From NCBI GenBank assembly GCA_964409985.1, contig CAYPEZ010000047.1:1-6028 (forward strand): a stretch of 6,028 nucleotides of DNA, written 5' to 3'. Position numbers and translations under genes: made by a program. A model generated the notes under the pieces. The model was not told the DNA's origin. It made no database searches and was given only the letters and a program-made list of their open reading frames with translations. The DNA is from CAYPEZ01 sp964409985. Lineage in GTDB: Bacteria; Patescibacteriota; Minisyncoccia; Phycocordibacterales; UBA6899. Positions 1 to 5,312 of the stretch are shown here, piece by piece (positions within the stretch are counted from its first letter, which is position 1; every line of letters begins with the position of its first letter).

Positions 1-1
1 G

Positions 2-112
2 GAATGGATTGAACAATATTCTCTTGTGCTCGTGCTGATTTTTGTTTTATTTTTGTGGAATTTTGTTTCACCTTTTGTTTTTACGGTTGCTCAGTTTCTG
101 GTAGGCGGGTAA
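2..112 (+). CDS. C-terminal end of a membrane protein (partial)
   Basis: An open frame enters from the left edge and ends at TAA (110-112), leaving 36 residues. After a short polar start (EWIEQY) the rest is strongly hydrophobic, with a stretch LVLVLIFVLFLW followed by FVSPFVFTVAQFLVGG, which reads as one transmembrane helix and a membrane-associated tail ending in GG. A terminator hairpin follows three bases after the stop, as expected for the end of a transcription unit. The family cannot be named from this fragment. The reading frame is chosen on hydrophobic content and on the terminator placement; the upstream part lies outside the window. Confidence 0.5.
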   Translation, partial: EWIEQYSLVLVLIFVLFLWNFVSPFVFTVAQFLVGG

Positions 113-114
113 CT

Positions 115-168
115 CCCGAGAACCTGTATTGAGGATCGAGGACCACCCTCATTTAATACGGGCTTTTT
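115..168 (+). terminator. Rho-independent terminator after the membrane-protein gene
   Basis: CCC (115-117) can pair with GGG (160-162), GTATT (126-130) with AATAC (155-159), and GAGG (131-134) with CCTC (147-150). CTTTTTC follows at 163-169. The stem has a bulge on each side. It separates the upstream gene from the rpsL promoter. Confidence 0.6.
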
Positions 169-175
169 CAAAGAC

Positions 176-204
176 TTGCATTTCAGCTTCCTCTCGTGTA
201 GTAT
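176..204 (+). promoter_or_regulatory. Sigma70-type promoter of rpsL
   Basis: TTGCAT (176-181) and TAGTAT (199-204) are separated by exactly 17 bases. A start about 7 bases downstream would fall near 211, leaving a leader of only about 9 nt before the rpsL ATG at 220, with no Shine-Dalgarno sequence. The mRNA would be leaderless or nearly so. The start point is inferred from spacing. Confidence 0.6.
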
Positions 205-219
205 CCTCCGTATTCTCAT

Positions 220-639
220 ATGCCAACGATCAACCAATTGGTCAGACGCAATCGTAAGATCTATAAGCGGAAATCAAAGTCCGTTGCTTTGGGTCGCGGT
301 ATGAATGTCTTGAAGAATCGTCCAATTTTCTACCCATCGCCATTTAAGCGTGGAGTCTGTACGAAAGTCACTACGACGACACCAAAGAAGCCAAACTCGG
401 CTATCCGAAAGATTGCACGTGTTCGCCTTACCAACGGTCAGGAAGTCACTGCGTATATTCCAGGTATCGGCCACAAGCTCCAAGAGCACTCTGTGGTAGT
501 GATTCGTGGTGGTCGCGTGAAGGACGTTTCTCTTCGCTATCAGATCGTCCGTGGTCGCCTCGATGCAACACCAGTTGAGAATCGTATGCAAGGCCGCTCG
601 ATTTATGGTGCAAAGCGCCCAGTCAAGAAGGCAGCATAA
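220..639 (+). CDS. rpsL: 30S ribosomal protein S12
   Basis: S12 sits at the decoding centre of the small subunit and helps check codon-anticodon pairing; it is the classic site of streptomycin-resistance mutations. The 139-residue product starts MPTINQLVRR and carries KRGVCTKV (43-50), TPKKPNSA (54-61), LTNGQEVTAYIPGIGH (70-85), LQEHSVVVIRGGRVKD (87-102) and a C-terminal YGAKRP (129-134). The length matches the longer S12 form, with an insert before KRGVC, as in Bacillus rather than E. coli. The usual KDLPGVRYH loop instead reads KDVSLRYQ (101-108): one residue shorter, without the Pro-Gly, and with His replaced by Gln. The aspartate that many bacteria methylthiolate is kept (D102). The ATG at 220 is the family start. 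No Shine-Dalgarno precedes it; the promoter lies 16 bases upstream. rpsG follows after 31 bases, so the two genes are probably co-transcribed. Confidence 0.97.
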   Translation: MPTINQLVRRNRKIYKRKSKSVALGRGMNVLKNRPIFYPSPFKRGVCTKVTTTTPKKPNSAIRKIARVRLTNGQEVTAYIPGIGHKLQEHSVVVIRGGRVKDVSLRYQIVRGRLDATPVENRMQGRSIYGAKRPVKKAA

Positions 640-670
640 ATTCCTACTATATTAATTTTTTTAAGAAACC

Positions 671-1141
671 ATGCGCCGCCCAGTACGAAATCGCAATATT
701 CCAGGTCCTGACCGCAAGTTCGACTCCAAGAAGGTGTCGATGCTGATTAACTACGTCATGAAAGAGGGGAAGAAGTCTGTCGCAGAGCGAGTTGTCTACG
801 ATGCGTTTGAGGAGATTAAGAAGATTGCAAAGACCGAGGAGCCCATTGTTGTCTTTGATACCGCAATGAAGAACACTGGTCCTGTGATGGAAATTCGCTC
901 TCGCCGTGTCGGCGGTGCAAACTACCAAGTTCCTCGCGAAGTTCGCCCACAGCGCCGTGATGCTCTCGCACTCACCTGGATTCTCGAAGCAGCACGCGGA
1001 AAGAAGGGAAAGCCAATGGCAACAAAGCTCGCAGAAGAACTCATCCTTGCGTCAAAGAACGAAGGAGAGGCTATTAAGAAACGCGACAACGTGCACAAGA
1101 TGGCTGAAGCCAACAAGGCGTTCGCCCACTTCGCTTGGTAA
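671..1141 (+). CDS. rpsG: 30S ribosomal protein S7
   Basis: S7 is a primary 16S rRNA-binding protein that nucleates the 30S head and lines the E and P sites. The product has 156 residues, the normal family length. It shows a basic N-terminus (MRRPVRNRNIPGPDRKF), the helix LINYVMKEGKKSVAERVVYDA (about 26-46), SRRVGGANYQVPREVRPQRR (about 77-96) and the closing KMAEANKAFAHFAW, typical of S7. The gene lies 31 bases after rpsL without an intervening promoter or terminator, in the conserved rpsL-rpsG order. The ATG is preceded by an AT-rich stretch ending TTAAGAAACC, with no convincing Shine-Dalgarno. A strong terminator three bases after the TAA ends the unit, so fusA is not simply read through as in the classic str operon. 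Confidence 0.97.
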   Translation: MRRPVRNRNIPGPDRKFDSKKVSMLINYVMKEGKKSVAERVVYDAFEEIKKIAKTEEPIVVFDTAMKNTGPVMEIRSRRVGGANYQVPREVRPQRRDALALTWILEAARGKKGKPMATKLAEELILASKNEGEAIKKRDNVHKMAEANKAFAHFAW

Positions 1142-1143
1142 AG

Positions 1144-1171
1144 AAAAAAATCGCCGCTTGGCGATTTTTTT
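1144..1171 (+). terminator. Rho-independent terminator after rpsG
   Basis: Seven A, then TCGCC (1151-1155), loop GCTT (1156-1159), GGCGA (1160-1164) and seven T (1165-1171). The stem is perfect and the A and T runs also pair, so it could work in both directions. It closes the rpsL-rpsG unit. Confidence 0.85.
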
Positions 1172-1176
1172 ATGAT
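1171..1176 (+). promoter_or_regulatory. Possible -10 element for the terC-like gene
   Basis: TATGAT (1171-1176) overlaps the end of the rpsG terminator T-run, 11 bases before the ATG at 1188. No good -35 is seen at the right distance. If used, transcription would start only a few bases before the start codon, as for rpsL. Read-through of the terminator is the alternative. Confidence 0.25.
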
Positions 1177-1187
1177 AAACTCGTACG

Positions 1188-1805
1188 ATGTTTGATTCGG
1201 TGCTCGTGCAAAAATTTTTTGAAGTCATTCTCATCGATCTTGTGATGAGTGGAGACAATGCTATCGTGATTGGTCTTGCGGTTGCGGGTATTCCTCTGGC
1301 GATGAGAAAGAGGGTCGTGGTGTTCGGTATCATTGCAGCGACGGTATTACGCATACTCCTTGCGTCTGTCGCAGTCCCATTACTGAAAGTCATCGGCCTT
1401 ACCTTAGCGGGTGGCCTCCTTCTTGCGTGGGTGTCCTGGGAATTTTTCCGTGAACTCCGTGCTAGTAAGGGCGAAGATGGGATGCATACCGTGAAAGAAT
1501 CGCCAAAAACTCCAAAAGCGGCTGTGCTCCAAATACTCTTCGCAGACATCTCGATGTCACTCGATAATGTGCTCGCTGTGGCAGGAGCTGGACGCGAGCA
1601 TCCGATGGTCCTTGTGTTTGGGCTCGTGTTTTCAATTTTTTTGATGGCTGTAGCATCTTCATGGATTGCCAAAACAATAGGGAAGTATCGCATCATCGGA
1701 TACCTTGGACTTTTGGTCATTGTGTGGGTTGCCCTTGAGATGATTTGGAGTGGGTGGGGAGAAGTTGCGCACCATTTTTCTCTCAGCACACCTTTCTTGC
1801 CTTAG
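1188..1805 (+). CDS. TerC/YjbE-family integral membrane protein, probable metal-ion exporter
   Basis: This 205-residue product is very hydrophobic, with about six membrane segments (roughly 6-33, 43-66, 68-87, 111-134, 140-160 and 168-190). It carries the two acidic signatures of the TerC family: D17 with MSGDNA (20-25) in the first helix, and ADISMSLDN (119-127) in the fourth, so the two halves resemble an inverted repeat. A charged loop (about 88-110) joins them. The length and the SGDNA motif fit the shorter YjbE-type branch rather than the longer tellurite-resistance TerC proteins. Known relatives export manganese or supply metals to secreted enzymes; the substrate here is inferred only. 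No yybP-ykoY riboswitch fits in the 46-base gap upstream. Neither flanking gene suggests a metal role. The gene splits rpsG from fusA, and its 3' end overlaps the fusA promoter. The last residues (FSLSTPFLP) are not conserved-looking. Confidence 0.85.
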   Translation: MFDSVLVQKFFEVILIDLVMSGDNAIVIGLAVAGIPLAMRKRVVVFGIIAATVLRILLASVAVPLLKVIGLTLAGGLLLAWVSWEFFRELRASKGEDGMHTVKESPKTPKAAVLQILFADISMSLDNVLAVAGAGREHPMVLVFGLVFSIFLMAVASSWIAKTIGKYRIIGYLGLLVIVWVALEMIWSGWGEVAHHFSLSTPFLP

Positions 1806-1825
1806 GGGTATTTTTCATATATAGT
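1797..1825 (+). promoter_or_regulatory. Probable fusA promoter
   Basis: TTGCCT (1797-1802) and TATAGT (1820-1825) are separated by 17 bases. The -35 overlaps the last codons of the terC-like gene. The inferred start near 1832 gives a leader of about 58 nt before the fusA ATG. Confidence 0.5.
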
Positions 1826-1835
1826 ATTGCCACTT

Positions 1836-1856
1836 AGAGCCACCCTCGGCTTTTTT
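1836..1856 (+). terminator. Small terminator-like hairpin in the fusA leader
   Basis: AGAGCC (1836-1841) pairs with GGCTTT (1848-1853, one G-U pair) around the loop ACCCTC, and six T follow the last C (1851-1856). It lies downstream of the inferred fusA start, so it could end the terC-like transcript, attenuate fusA, or both. The stem is short, so activity is uncertain. Its CCACCCTC plus GGCTTTTT arrangement recurs in the terminator before rpsL (143-168). Confidence 0.4.
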
Positions 1857-1889
1857 AGTTTTAGTCATTATTTTACCCATCCCATATCT

Positions 1890-4037
1890 ATGGAACGAGC
1901 TTACCCACTTGAAAAAACCCGCAATTTCGGGATTGTCGCGCACATCGATGCAGGCAAGACCACCACATCAGAGCGCGTGCTGTACTACACTGGTCGTACG
2001 CACAAGATTGGTGAAGTGCACGAAGGAGAGACCACCATGGACTGGATGGAACAAGAGCGTGAGCGCGGCATCACTATCACCGCAGCTGCAACAACGTGTT
2101 TTTGGAATCCCACATACATGCCGGAGGGAGACACTTCAAAGAAGTGTACGTTCAATCTCATCGACACCCCAGGGCACATCGACTTTACGATTGAAGTGAA
2201 GCGCTCGCTCCGCGTGCTCGACGGTGCGGTGGTTGTTTTCGATGGTGTGGCAGGGGTGGAGCCACAGAGTGAAACGAACTGGCGCTATGCCGATGAAGGA
2301 AAAGTGCCTCGCATCTGCTTCATCAACAAGCTCGACCGCATGGGTGCATCTTTCGAAAAGTCATTTCAATCAATTCTCGATCGTTTGACTCCTAATGCAA
2401 TCCGCATGCAGATTCCTATTGGTGAGGAAGAAAACCACGAGGGTGTTGTTGACCTTCTTACGATGAAGACTTACCACTTTGAAGGAGAAATGGGCAACAA
2501 GCTTGTCCAAGGAGAAATTCCTGAGAATCTGAAGGCAGATGCAAAGAAGTATCGCGATATTCTTGTTGAAAAAATCGTCGCAGAGGACGACAAGGCCATG
2601 AATGATTACCTTGAAGGAAAGGAGCCATCAATCGACGAACTCAAAAAGATTCTTCGCAAGGCAGTGATTGAGAATAAGCTTGTCCCTGTCTACACAGGTT
2701 CTGCCCTTAAGAATAAAGGTGTACAGCTTGTACTCGACGCAGTGATCGATTTCCTCCCATCGCCACTGGATATTCGCCGCCCACATGCTATTGATACACT
2801 CACAGATAAGGATGTTGAGCTTGAAGTTTCAGATACGGCTCCATTTGCTGCACTTGCATTCAAGCTTCAAGCAGACCCATTTGTGGGGCAGCTTACATTC
2901 TTCCGTGTGTATTCGGGCTCGATCGAAGCAGGAAGCTATGTTTACAATGCTCGCACTCGAAAGAAGGAGCGCGTTGGACGCATCATGCGCCTTCACGCAA
3001 ACGAGCGTGAGGAAGTGAAGAAAGTTTTTGCTGGAGAGATTGCTGCCATGGTGGGACTCAAGGACACCTTCACCTCTGATACTCTTTGTGACGAGAATCA
3101 TCCTGTTGAGCTCGATAAGATTGTGATTCCTGAGCCTGTGATCTCGATGCGCGTGGAGCCAAAGACAAAGGCAGACCAAGAGAAAATGGGTATCGCGATC
3201 AACCGCCTCGCCCAAGAAGATCCAACATTCCGCGTCTCCTCTGATACTGAAACTGGAGAGACTATTATCTGGGGCATGGGTGAGCTCCACCTCGACATTA
3301 TTGTTGACCGAATGAAGCGTGAATTCAACGTCGAAGCTGTCACCGGCAAGCCTCAGGTGGCATACCGCGAGACCATTAGTCAGCCAGCAGAGGGCGAGAT
3401 GAAGTACGCAAAGCAGTCTGGAGGTCGTGGTCAGTATGGTCACGTGGTCCTTCGTGTGAAGCCGATGGATATGTCTGTTGATCCCGCTGATGTGCCAAAG
3501 AATATTACTCGTGAAGCACACTTTGAGTTCACCAACTCTATTAAGGGAGGTGTCATTCCTCAGGAATTCATCAAGCCAGCAGAAAAGGGTATTCGTGAAG
3601 GTCTCGAGCGTGGTGTGGTCGCAGGGTTTCCACTCGTTGATGTCTCTGTCGAGCTCTACGATGGTTCGTACCACGATGTCGACTCTTCTGAAATCGCCTT
3701 TAAGCTCGCGGGCTCGATGGCAGTCCAAGATGCATGTAAGAAAGCAAAGCCAGTCCTCCTTGAGCCAGTGATGAAGGTGGAGGTTGTCACTCCAGATAAG
3801 TTCATGGGCGATGTCACAGGAAACCTCTCCTCTCGTCGTGGTCAAGTCTCCTCGATGGAAGAGCGTGGAATGAATAAAGTGATTAACGCGCTTGTTCCGC
3901 TCTCAGAAATGTTCGGCTATGTCACAGTGCTTCGCTCAATGACCGAAGGTCGTGCACAGTTCACCATGGAATTCGCCGAATACCAGGTGGTCCCCAAGAA
4001 TGTGGCAGACCAGATTATTGCGGCAGAAGCGAAATAA
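1890..4037 (+). CDS. fusA: Translation elongation factor G
   Basis: EF-G is the GTPase that drives tRNA and mRNA translocation and, with RRF, ribosome recycling. The 715-residue product starts MERAYPLEKTRNFGIVAHID. The G domain shows AHIDAGKT (17-24, P-loop), RGITI (59-63, switch I), DTPGH (92-96, switch II with the catalytic His) and NKLD (146-149). An insert of about 15 residues (73-88) sits before the DTPGH strand, comparable to the one in E. coli. Domain III has GMGELHLDI (462-470), domain IV has SGGRGQYGHV (from 510), and domain V has LSSRRGQVSSMEERG near the C-terminus, so all five domains are present. The ATG at 1890 is chosen because family similarity begins there; the open frame runs back to a TTG at 1827, but those residues look non-coding and contain the leader hairpin. 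No Shine-Dalgarno is seen before the ATG. A strong terminator follows, so tuf is not co-transcribed. Confidence 0.97.
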   Translation: MERAYPLEKTRNFGIVAHIDAGKTTTSERVLYYTGRTHKIGEVHEGETTMDWMEQERERGITITAAATTCFWNPTYMPEGDTSKKCTFNLIDTPGHIDFTIEVKRSLRVLDGAVVVFDGVAGVEPQSETNWRYADEGKVPRICFINKLDRMGASFEKSFQSILDRLTPNAIRMQIPIGEEENHEGVVDLLTMKTYHFEGEMGNKLVQGEIPENLKADAKKYRDILVEKIVAEDDKAMNDYLEGKEPSIDELKKILRKAVIENKLVPVYTGSALKNKGVQLVLDAVIDFLPSPLDIRRPHAIDTLTDKDVELEVSDTAPFAALAFKLQADPFVGQLTFFRVYSGSIEAGSYVYNARTRKKERVGRIMRLHANEREEVKKVFAGEIAAMVGLKDTFTSDTLCDENHPVELDKIVIPEPVISMRVEPKTKADQEKMGIAINRLAQEDPTFRVSSDTETGETIIWGMGELHLDIIVDRMKREFNVEAVTGKPQVAYRETISQPAEGEMKYAKQSGGRGQYGHVVLRVKPMDMSVDPADVPKNITREAHFEFTNSIKGGVIPQEFIKPAEKGIREGLERGVVAGFPLVDVSVELYDGSYHDVDSSEIAFKLAGSMAVQDACKKAKPVLLEPVMKVEVVTPDKFMGDVTGNLSSRRGQVSSMEERGMNKVINALVPLSEMFGYVTVLRSMTEGRAQFTMEFAEYQVVPKNVADQIIAAEAK

Positions 4038-4065
4038 TCTCAACCTCTCGTTTTCCACATCACAC

Positions 4066-4095
4066 AAAACCCCTTCACATCGTGAGGGGGTTTTT
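4066..4095 (+). terminator. Strong Rho-independent terminator after fusA
   Basis: AAAACCCCTTCAC (4066-4078) pairs with GTGAGGGGGTTTT (4082-4094) around the loop ATC, with one T-G wobble, and is followed by more T. The stem is about 13 bp including the A-T pairs. It separates fusA from the downstream ORF. Confidence 0.9.
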
Positions 4096-4136
4096 GGTAG
4101 GCTCTATTTCGGGCTGCACACACTGAGGGATTATCA

Positions 4137-4505
4137 ATGCTTTATCAGAAAGTTGTTTGTGATGCGAGGCAATTCTCTCCACACGAGCAGTTTTATACAC
4201 TCCTTCGTCAGGGAAGATACGACAAGGCGCTTGAAATCAGAGAAGATCCGAAGAATCAGATAGGGGAAGACGTTTTTCTTCTCAAGTCTGTTCGAGAGGC
4301 GGGGAAAGAGGCTATCATTCTTGCGGCACATATCGGCAATGCCGAAGATGCGAAACTTTTCCAAAAAAGATTTTTCCTCCCAGAAACCATCTTTGATGAC
4401 AGTGACATAAAGCACGCTCTTTTCCTCAAACTCGATTCATGGAGAGAGATGAGGCACCCCTCAGCCCCACTCCTCTGTGAGTTGTACCCGTTCCTTTGTG
4501 AATAA
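4137..4505 (+). CDS. Hypothetical protein, 122 residues
   Basis: I do not recognise this family. The product is soluble-looking and mostly helical, with charged helices in its first two thirds. The segment LLRQGRYDKALEI (about 22-34) resembles one helix pair of a TPR repeat, and ILAAHIGNAEDAKLFQKRF (about 61-79) could be another helical repeat, but neither is enough to name a domain. No signal peptide or membrane segment is visible. Four cysteines are scattered (one at residue 8, the others near the C-terminus), without a zinc-site pattern. The start is supported by GAGGGA (4125-4130) six bases before the ATG. That Shine-Dalgarno sets it apart from the translation genes of the window. The ORF is flanked by terminators on both sides, so it should be its own transcription unit, although no clear promoter was found. 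Reality as a gene is supported by the ribosome site and the terminator fit. Confidence 0.65.
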   Translation: MLYQKVVCDARQFSPHEQFYTLLRQGRYDKALEIREDPKNQIGEDVFLLKSVREAGKEAIILAAHIGNAEDAKLFQKRFFLPETIFDDSDIKHALFLKLDSWREMRHPSAPLLCELYPFLCE

Positions 4506-4507
4506 GA

Positions 4508-4541
4508 AACCCCCAGGCTCGCTATTGCGGACCTGGGGGTT
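4508..4541. terminator. Bidirectional terminator between convergent genes
   Basis: CCCCCAGG (4510-4517) pairs perfectly with CCTGGGGG (4532-4539), with A-T pairs outside and an inner CGC/GCG stem (4520-4522 with 4527-4529) around TATT. It starts two bases after the ORF stop and ends three bases before the MaoC stop. The minus-strand side has the better T tract (TTTCTT). Confidence 0.85.
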
Positions 4542-4544
4542 ATG

Positions 4545-4961
4545 TTATGCGTTCACCGGAATCAACGTCTTCGCTTCCATGAGGTAGACGATCTTGCTTT
4601 GGCAAGAAAACGTCACGCTCCACTCGACATGAATCAGCGGTCCGCGCCTAATCGGCGGTGCGACGATCGCCGCAGTGACTAGAACCTGTCCTCCAACGGG
4701 AACCCCGCTTTTGTACCGCACCGTCTGCTCGCGCAAGACAATGTTATCGATGTGGTCGGTGAGCAGGGTATTCGCCATTGCAACAACAAGCTGTCCATGA
4801 GCGATCTTTCCTTGGAAACCAGCTTTTTGAGCCGCTTCATCACTAAAGTGGATGGGATTCCGGTCACCTGTCGCCTGTGCGAAAGCCTCGACTGCCTCTG
4901 GAGTCACAGCATAGACTTTGGAAAACCCGAGACCTTCCTTCAGGTCTTTAAGAATGAGCAT
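4545..4961 (-). CDS. MaoC-like (R)-specific enoyl-CoA hydratase family protein
   Basis: The 138-residue product is a single hot-dog fold domain of the MaoC/PhaJ type. It has the hydratase-2 signature ATGDRNPIHFSDEAAQKAGF (30-49), with the catalytic Asp33 and His38 of the D-x4-H pair, followed by KIAHGQLVVAMANTLL (52-67). Relatives add water to trans-2-enoyl-CoA to give (R)-3-hydroxyacyl-CoA, for fatty acid or polyhydroxyalkanoate metabolism; the substrate here is not known. The length is normal for a stand-alone PhaJ-like protein. No signal peptide, so cytoplasmic. The start is fixed by a full GGAGGT ribosome site seven bases upstream. It is the only annotated gene on the minus strand and converges on the 122-residue ORF across a shared terminator. 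If the host is a CPR bacterium, which usually lack fatty acid pathways, this gene is unexpected and transfer is possible. Confidence 0.85.
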   Translation of the reverse strand: MLILKDLKEGLGFSKVYAVTPEAVEAFAQATGDRNPIHFSDEAAQKAGFQGKIAHGQLVVAMANTLLTDHIDNIVLREQTVRYKSGVPVGGQVLVTAAIVAPPIRRGPLIHVEWSVTFSCQSKIVYLMEAKTLIPVNA

Positions 4962-4968
4962 TGCAGAA

Positions 4969-4974
4969 ACCTCC
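4969..4974 (-). promoter_or_regulatory. Consensus Shine-Dalgarno of the MaoC-like gene
   Basis: On the minus strand GGAGGT lies seven bases before the ATG (4961-4959). It is the strongest ribosome site in the window; rpsL, rpsG, the terC-like gene, fusA and tuf show none. Confidence 0.8.
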
Positions 4975-4993
4975 GTTGCCTCCAGTCCTCATG

Positions 4994-5076
4994 TTTACCA
5001 CAAAACACCGTTGTGTCCACTTTTTATTCAAGAATGTGGATAATCCTGTGGGTATAGTGTGGAGAAAAAGTGGGCA
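4994..5076. repeat. DnaA-box-like cluster with phased TGTGG units
   Basis: TGTGGATAA (5035-5043) is an exact DnaA-box consensus on the minus strand (TTATCCACA). Related units follow: TGTGGGTAT (5047-5055), TGTGGAGAA (5058-5066, one mismatch) and AGTGGGCAA (5069-5077). They start 12, 11 and 11 bases apart, close to one DNA turn each. In the opposite orientation lie TTTACCACA (4994-5002) and TGTCCACTTTTT (5014-5025); the latter is the inverted copy of AAAAAGTGGGCA (5065-5076), with one mismatch, across a 39-base gap. The cluster lies in the upstream region of the MaoC gene. It could be DnaA-binding sites (an origin or a DnaA-controlled promoter) or operators for another regulator. Binding is inferred; the repeats are seen. 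Confidence 0.45.
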
Positions 5077-5142
5077 AATAATACACGAGAACTCCCTATT
5101 GTGAATTTTATGCAAGTTAGCATTAGGCAGCCCTGCTTCTTC

Positions 5143-5170
5143 TTGACTCTTGTGTTCCTCATGGTAGGAT
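5143..5170 (+). promoter_or_regulatory. Strong sigma70-type promoter in the MaoC-tuf gap
   Basis: TTGACT (5143-5148) and TAGGAT (5165-5170) are separated by 16 bases; the -35 matches consensus in five of six positions. The start is expected near 5177. A terminator at 5282-5312 would end the transcript about 135 nt later, well before tuf. Confidence 0.6.
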
Positions 5171-5176
5171 TGCTCC

Positions 5177-5312
5177 TACGTCGCAGGTTATTGTTTTGTG
5201 GCCTCATTCCGTGGTGGAAAGAGGATCCATGACAAACAAATTGAGGCGTTCGCTTCGCGAGAGGCGATTTTTAAGGAAAGTGATTCGGCATAGCGCCGGG
5301 TCTTCTCTTTTT
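5177..5312 (+). ncRNA. Candidate structured small RNA or short leadered mRNA
   Basis: The transcript is defined by the promoter at 5143-5170 and the terminator at 5282-5312. Its first half folds into a long imperfect hairpin (5191-5239): 5191-5196 with 5234-5239, 5198-5201 with 5227-5230, 5202-5205 with 5221-5224, an A-A mismatch, and 5207-5210 with 5216-5219, around the loop GTGGT. A small TCGC-TTC-GCGA hairpin (5250-5260) lies between two copies of GAGGCG (5243-5248 and 5261-5266). I see none of the signature sequences of SRP RNA, tmRNA or RNase P RNA, and no clear 6S shape. It may instead be the mRNA of the small ORF at 5229-5315, with the hairpin hiding its ribosome site. Boundaries are inferred from the promoter and terminator. 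Confidence 0.4.

Noticed and set aside
1052..1789. 245-codon open frame on the minus strand across rpsG and the terC-like gene
   Set aside because: It is opposite two recognised genes and crosses the rpsG terminator; its composition is low-complexity and like no family.
1827..1889. Longer fusA starting at a TTG at 1827
   Set aside because: The extra 21 residues are unlike EF-G, and the stretch contains the -10 end and the leader hairpin.
2829..3845. 338-codon open frame on the minus strand inside fusA
   Set aside because: It lies wholly opposite the conserved EF-G domains, has a Cys/His/Leu-rich composition typical of antisense frames, and has no ribosome site or promoter.
220..4037. Recoded UGA (genetic code 25, as in Gracilibacteria)
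   Set aside because: No in-frame TGA interrupts a recognised gene, and the stop inside tuf is TAA, which that code does not reassign.
4752..5057. 101-codon plus-strand frame opposite the MaoC start
   Set aside because: It overlaps the MaoC coding region, its ribosome site and the DnaA-box-like repeats; the MaoC catalytic motifs settle the strand.
5177..5312. SRP RNA, 6S RNA, tmRNA or RNase P RNA as identity of the small transcript
   Set aside because: The GGAAGGAAGC-type SRP loop, a tmRNA tRNA-like end and RNase P core motifs are absent, and the two ends do not form the long closing stem of 6S RNA.
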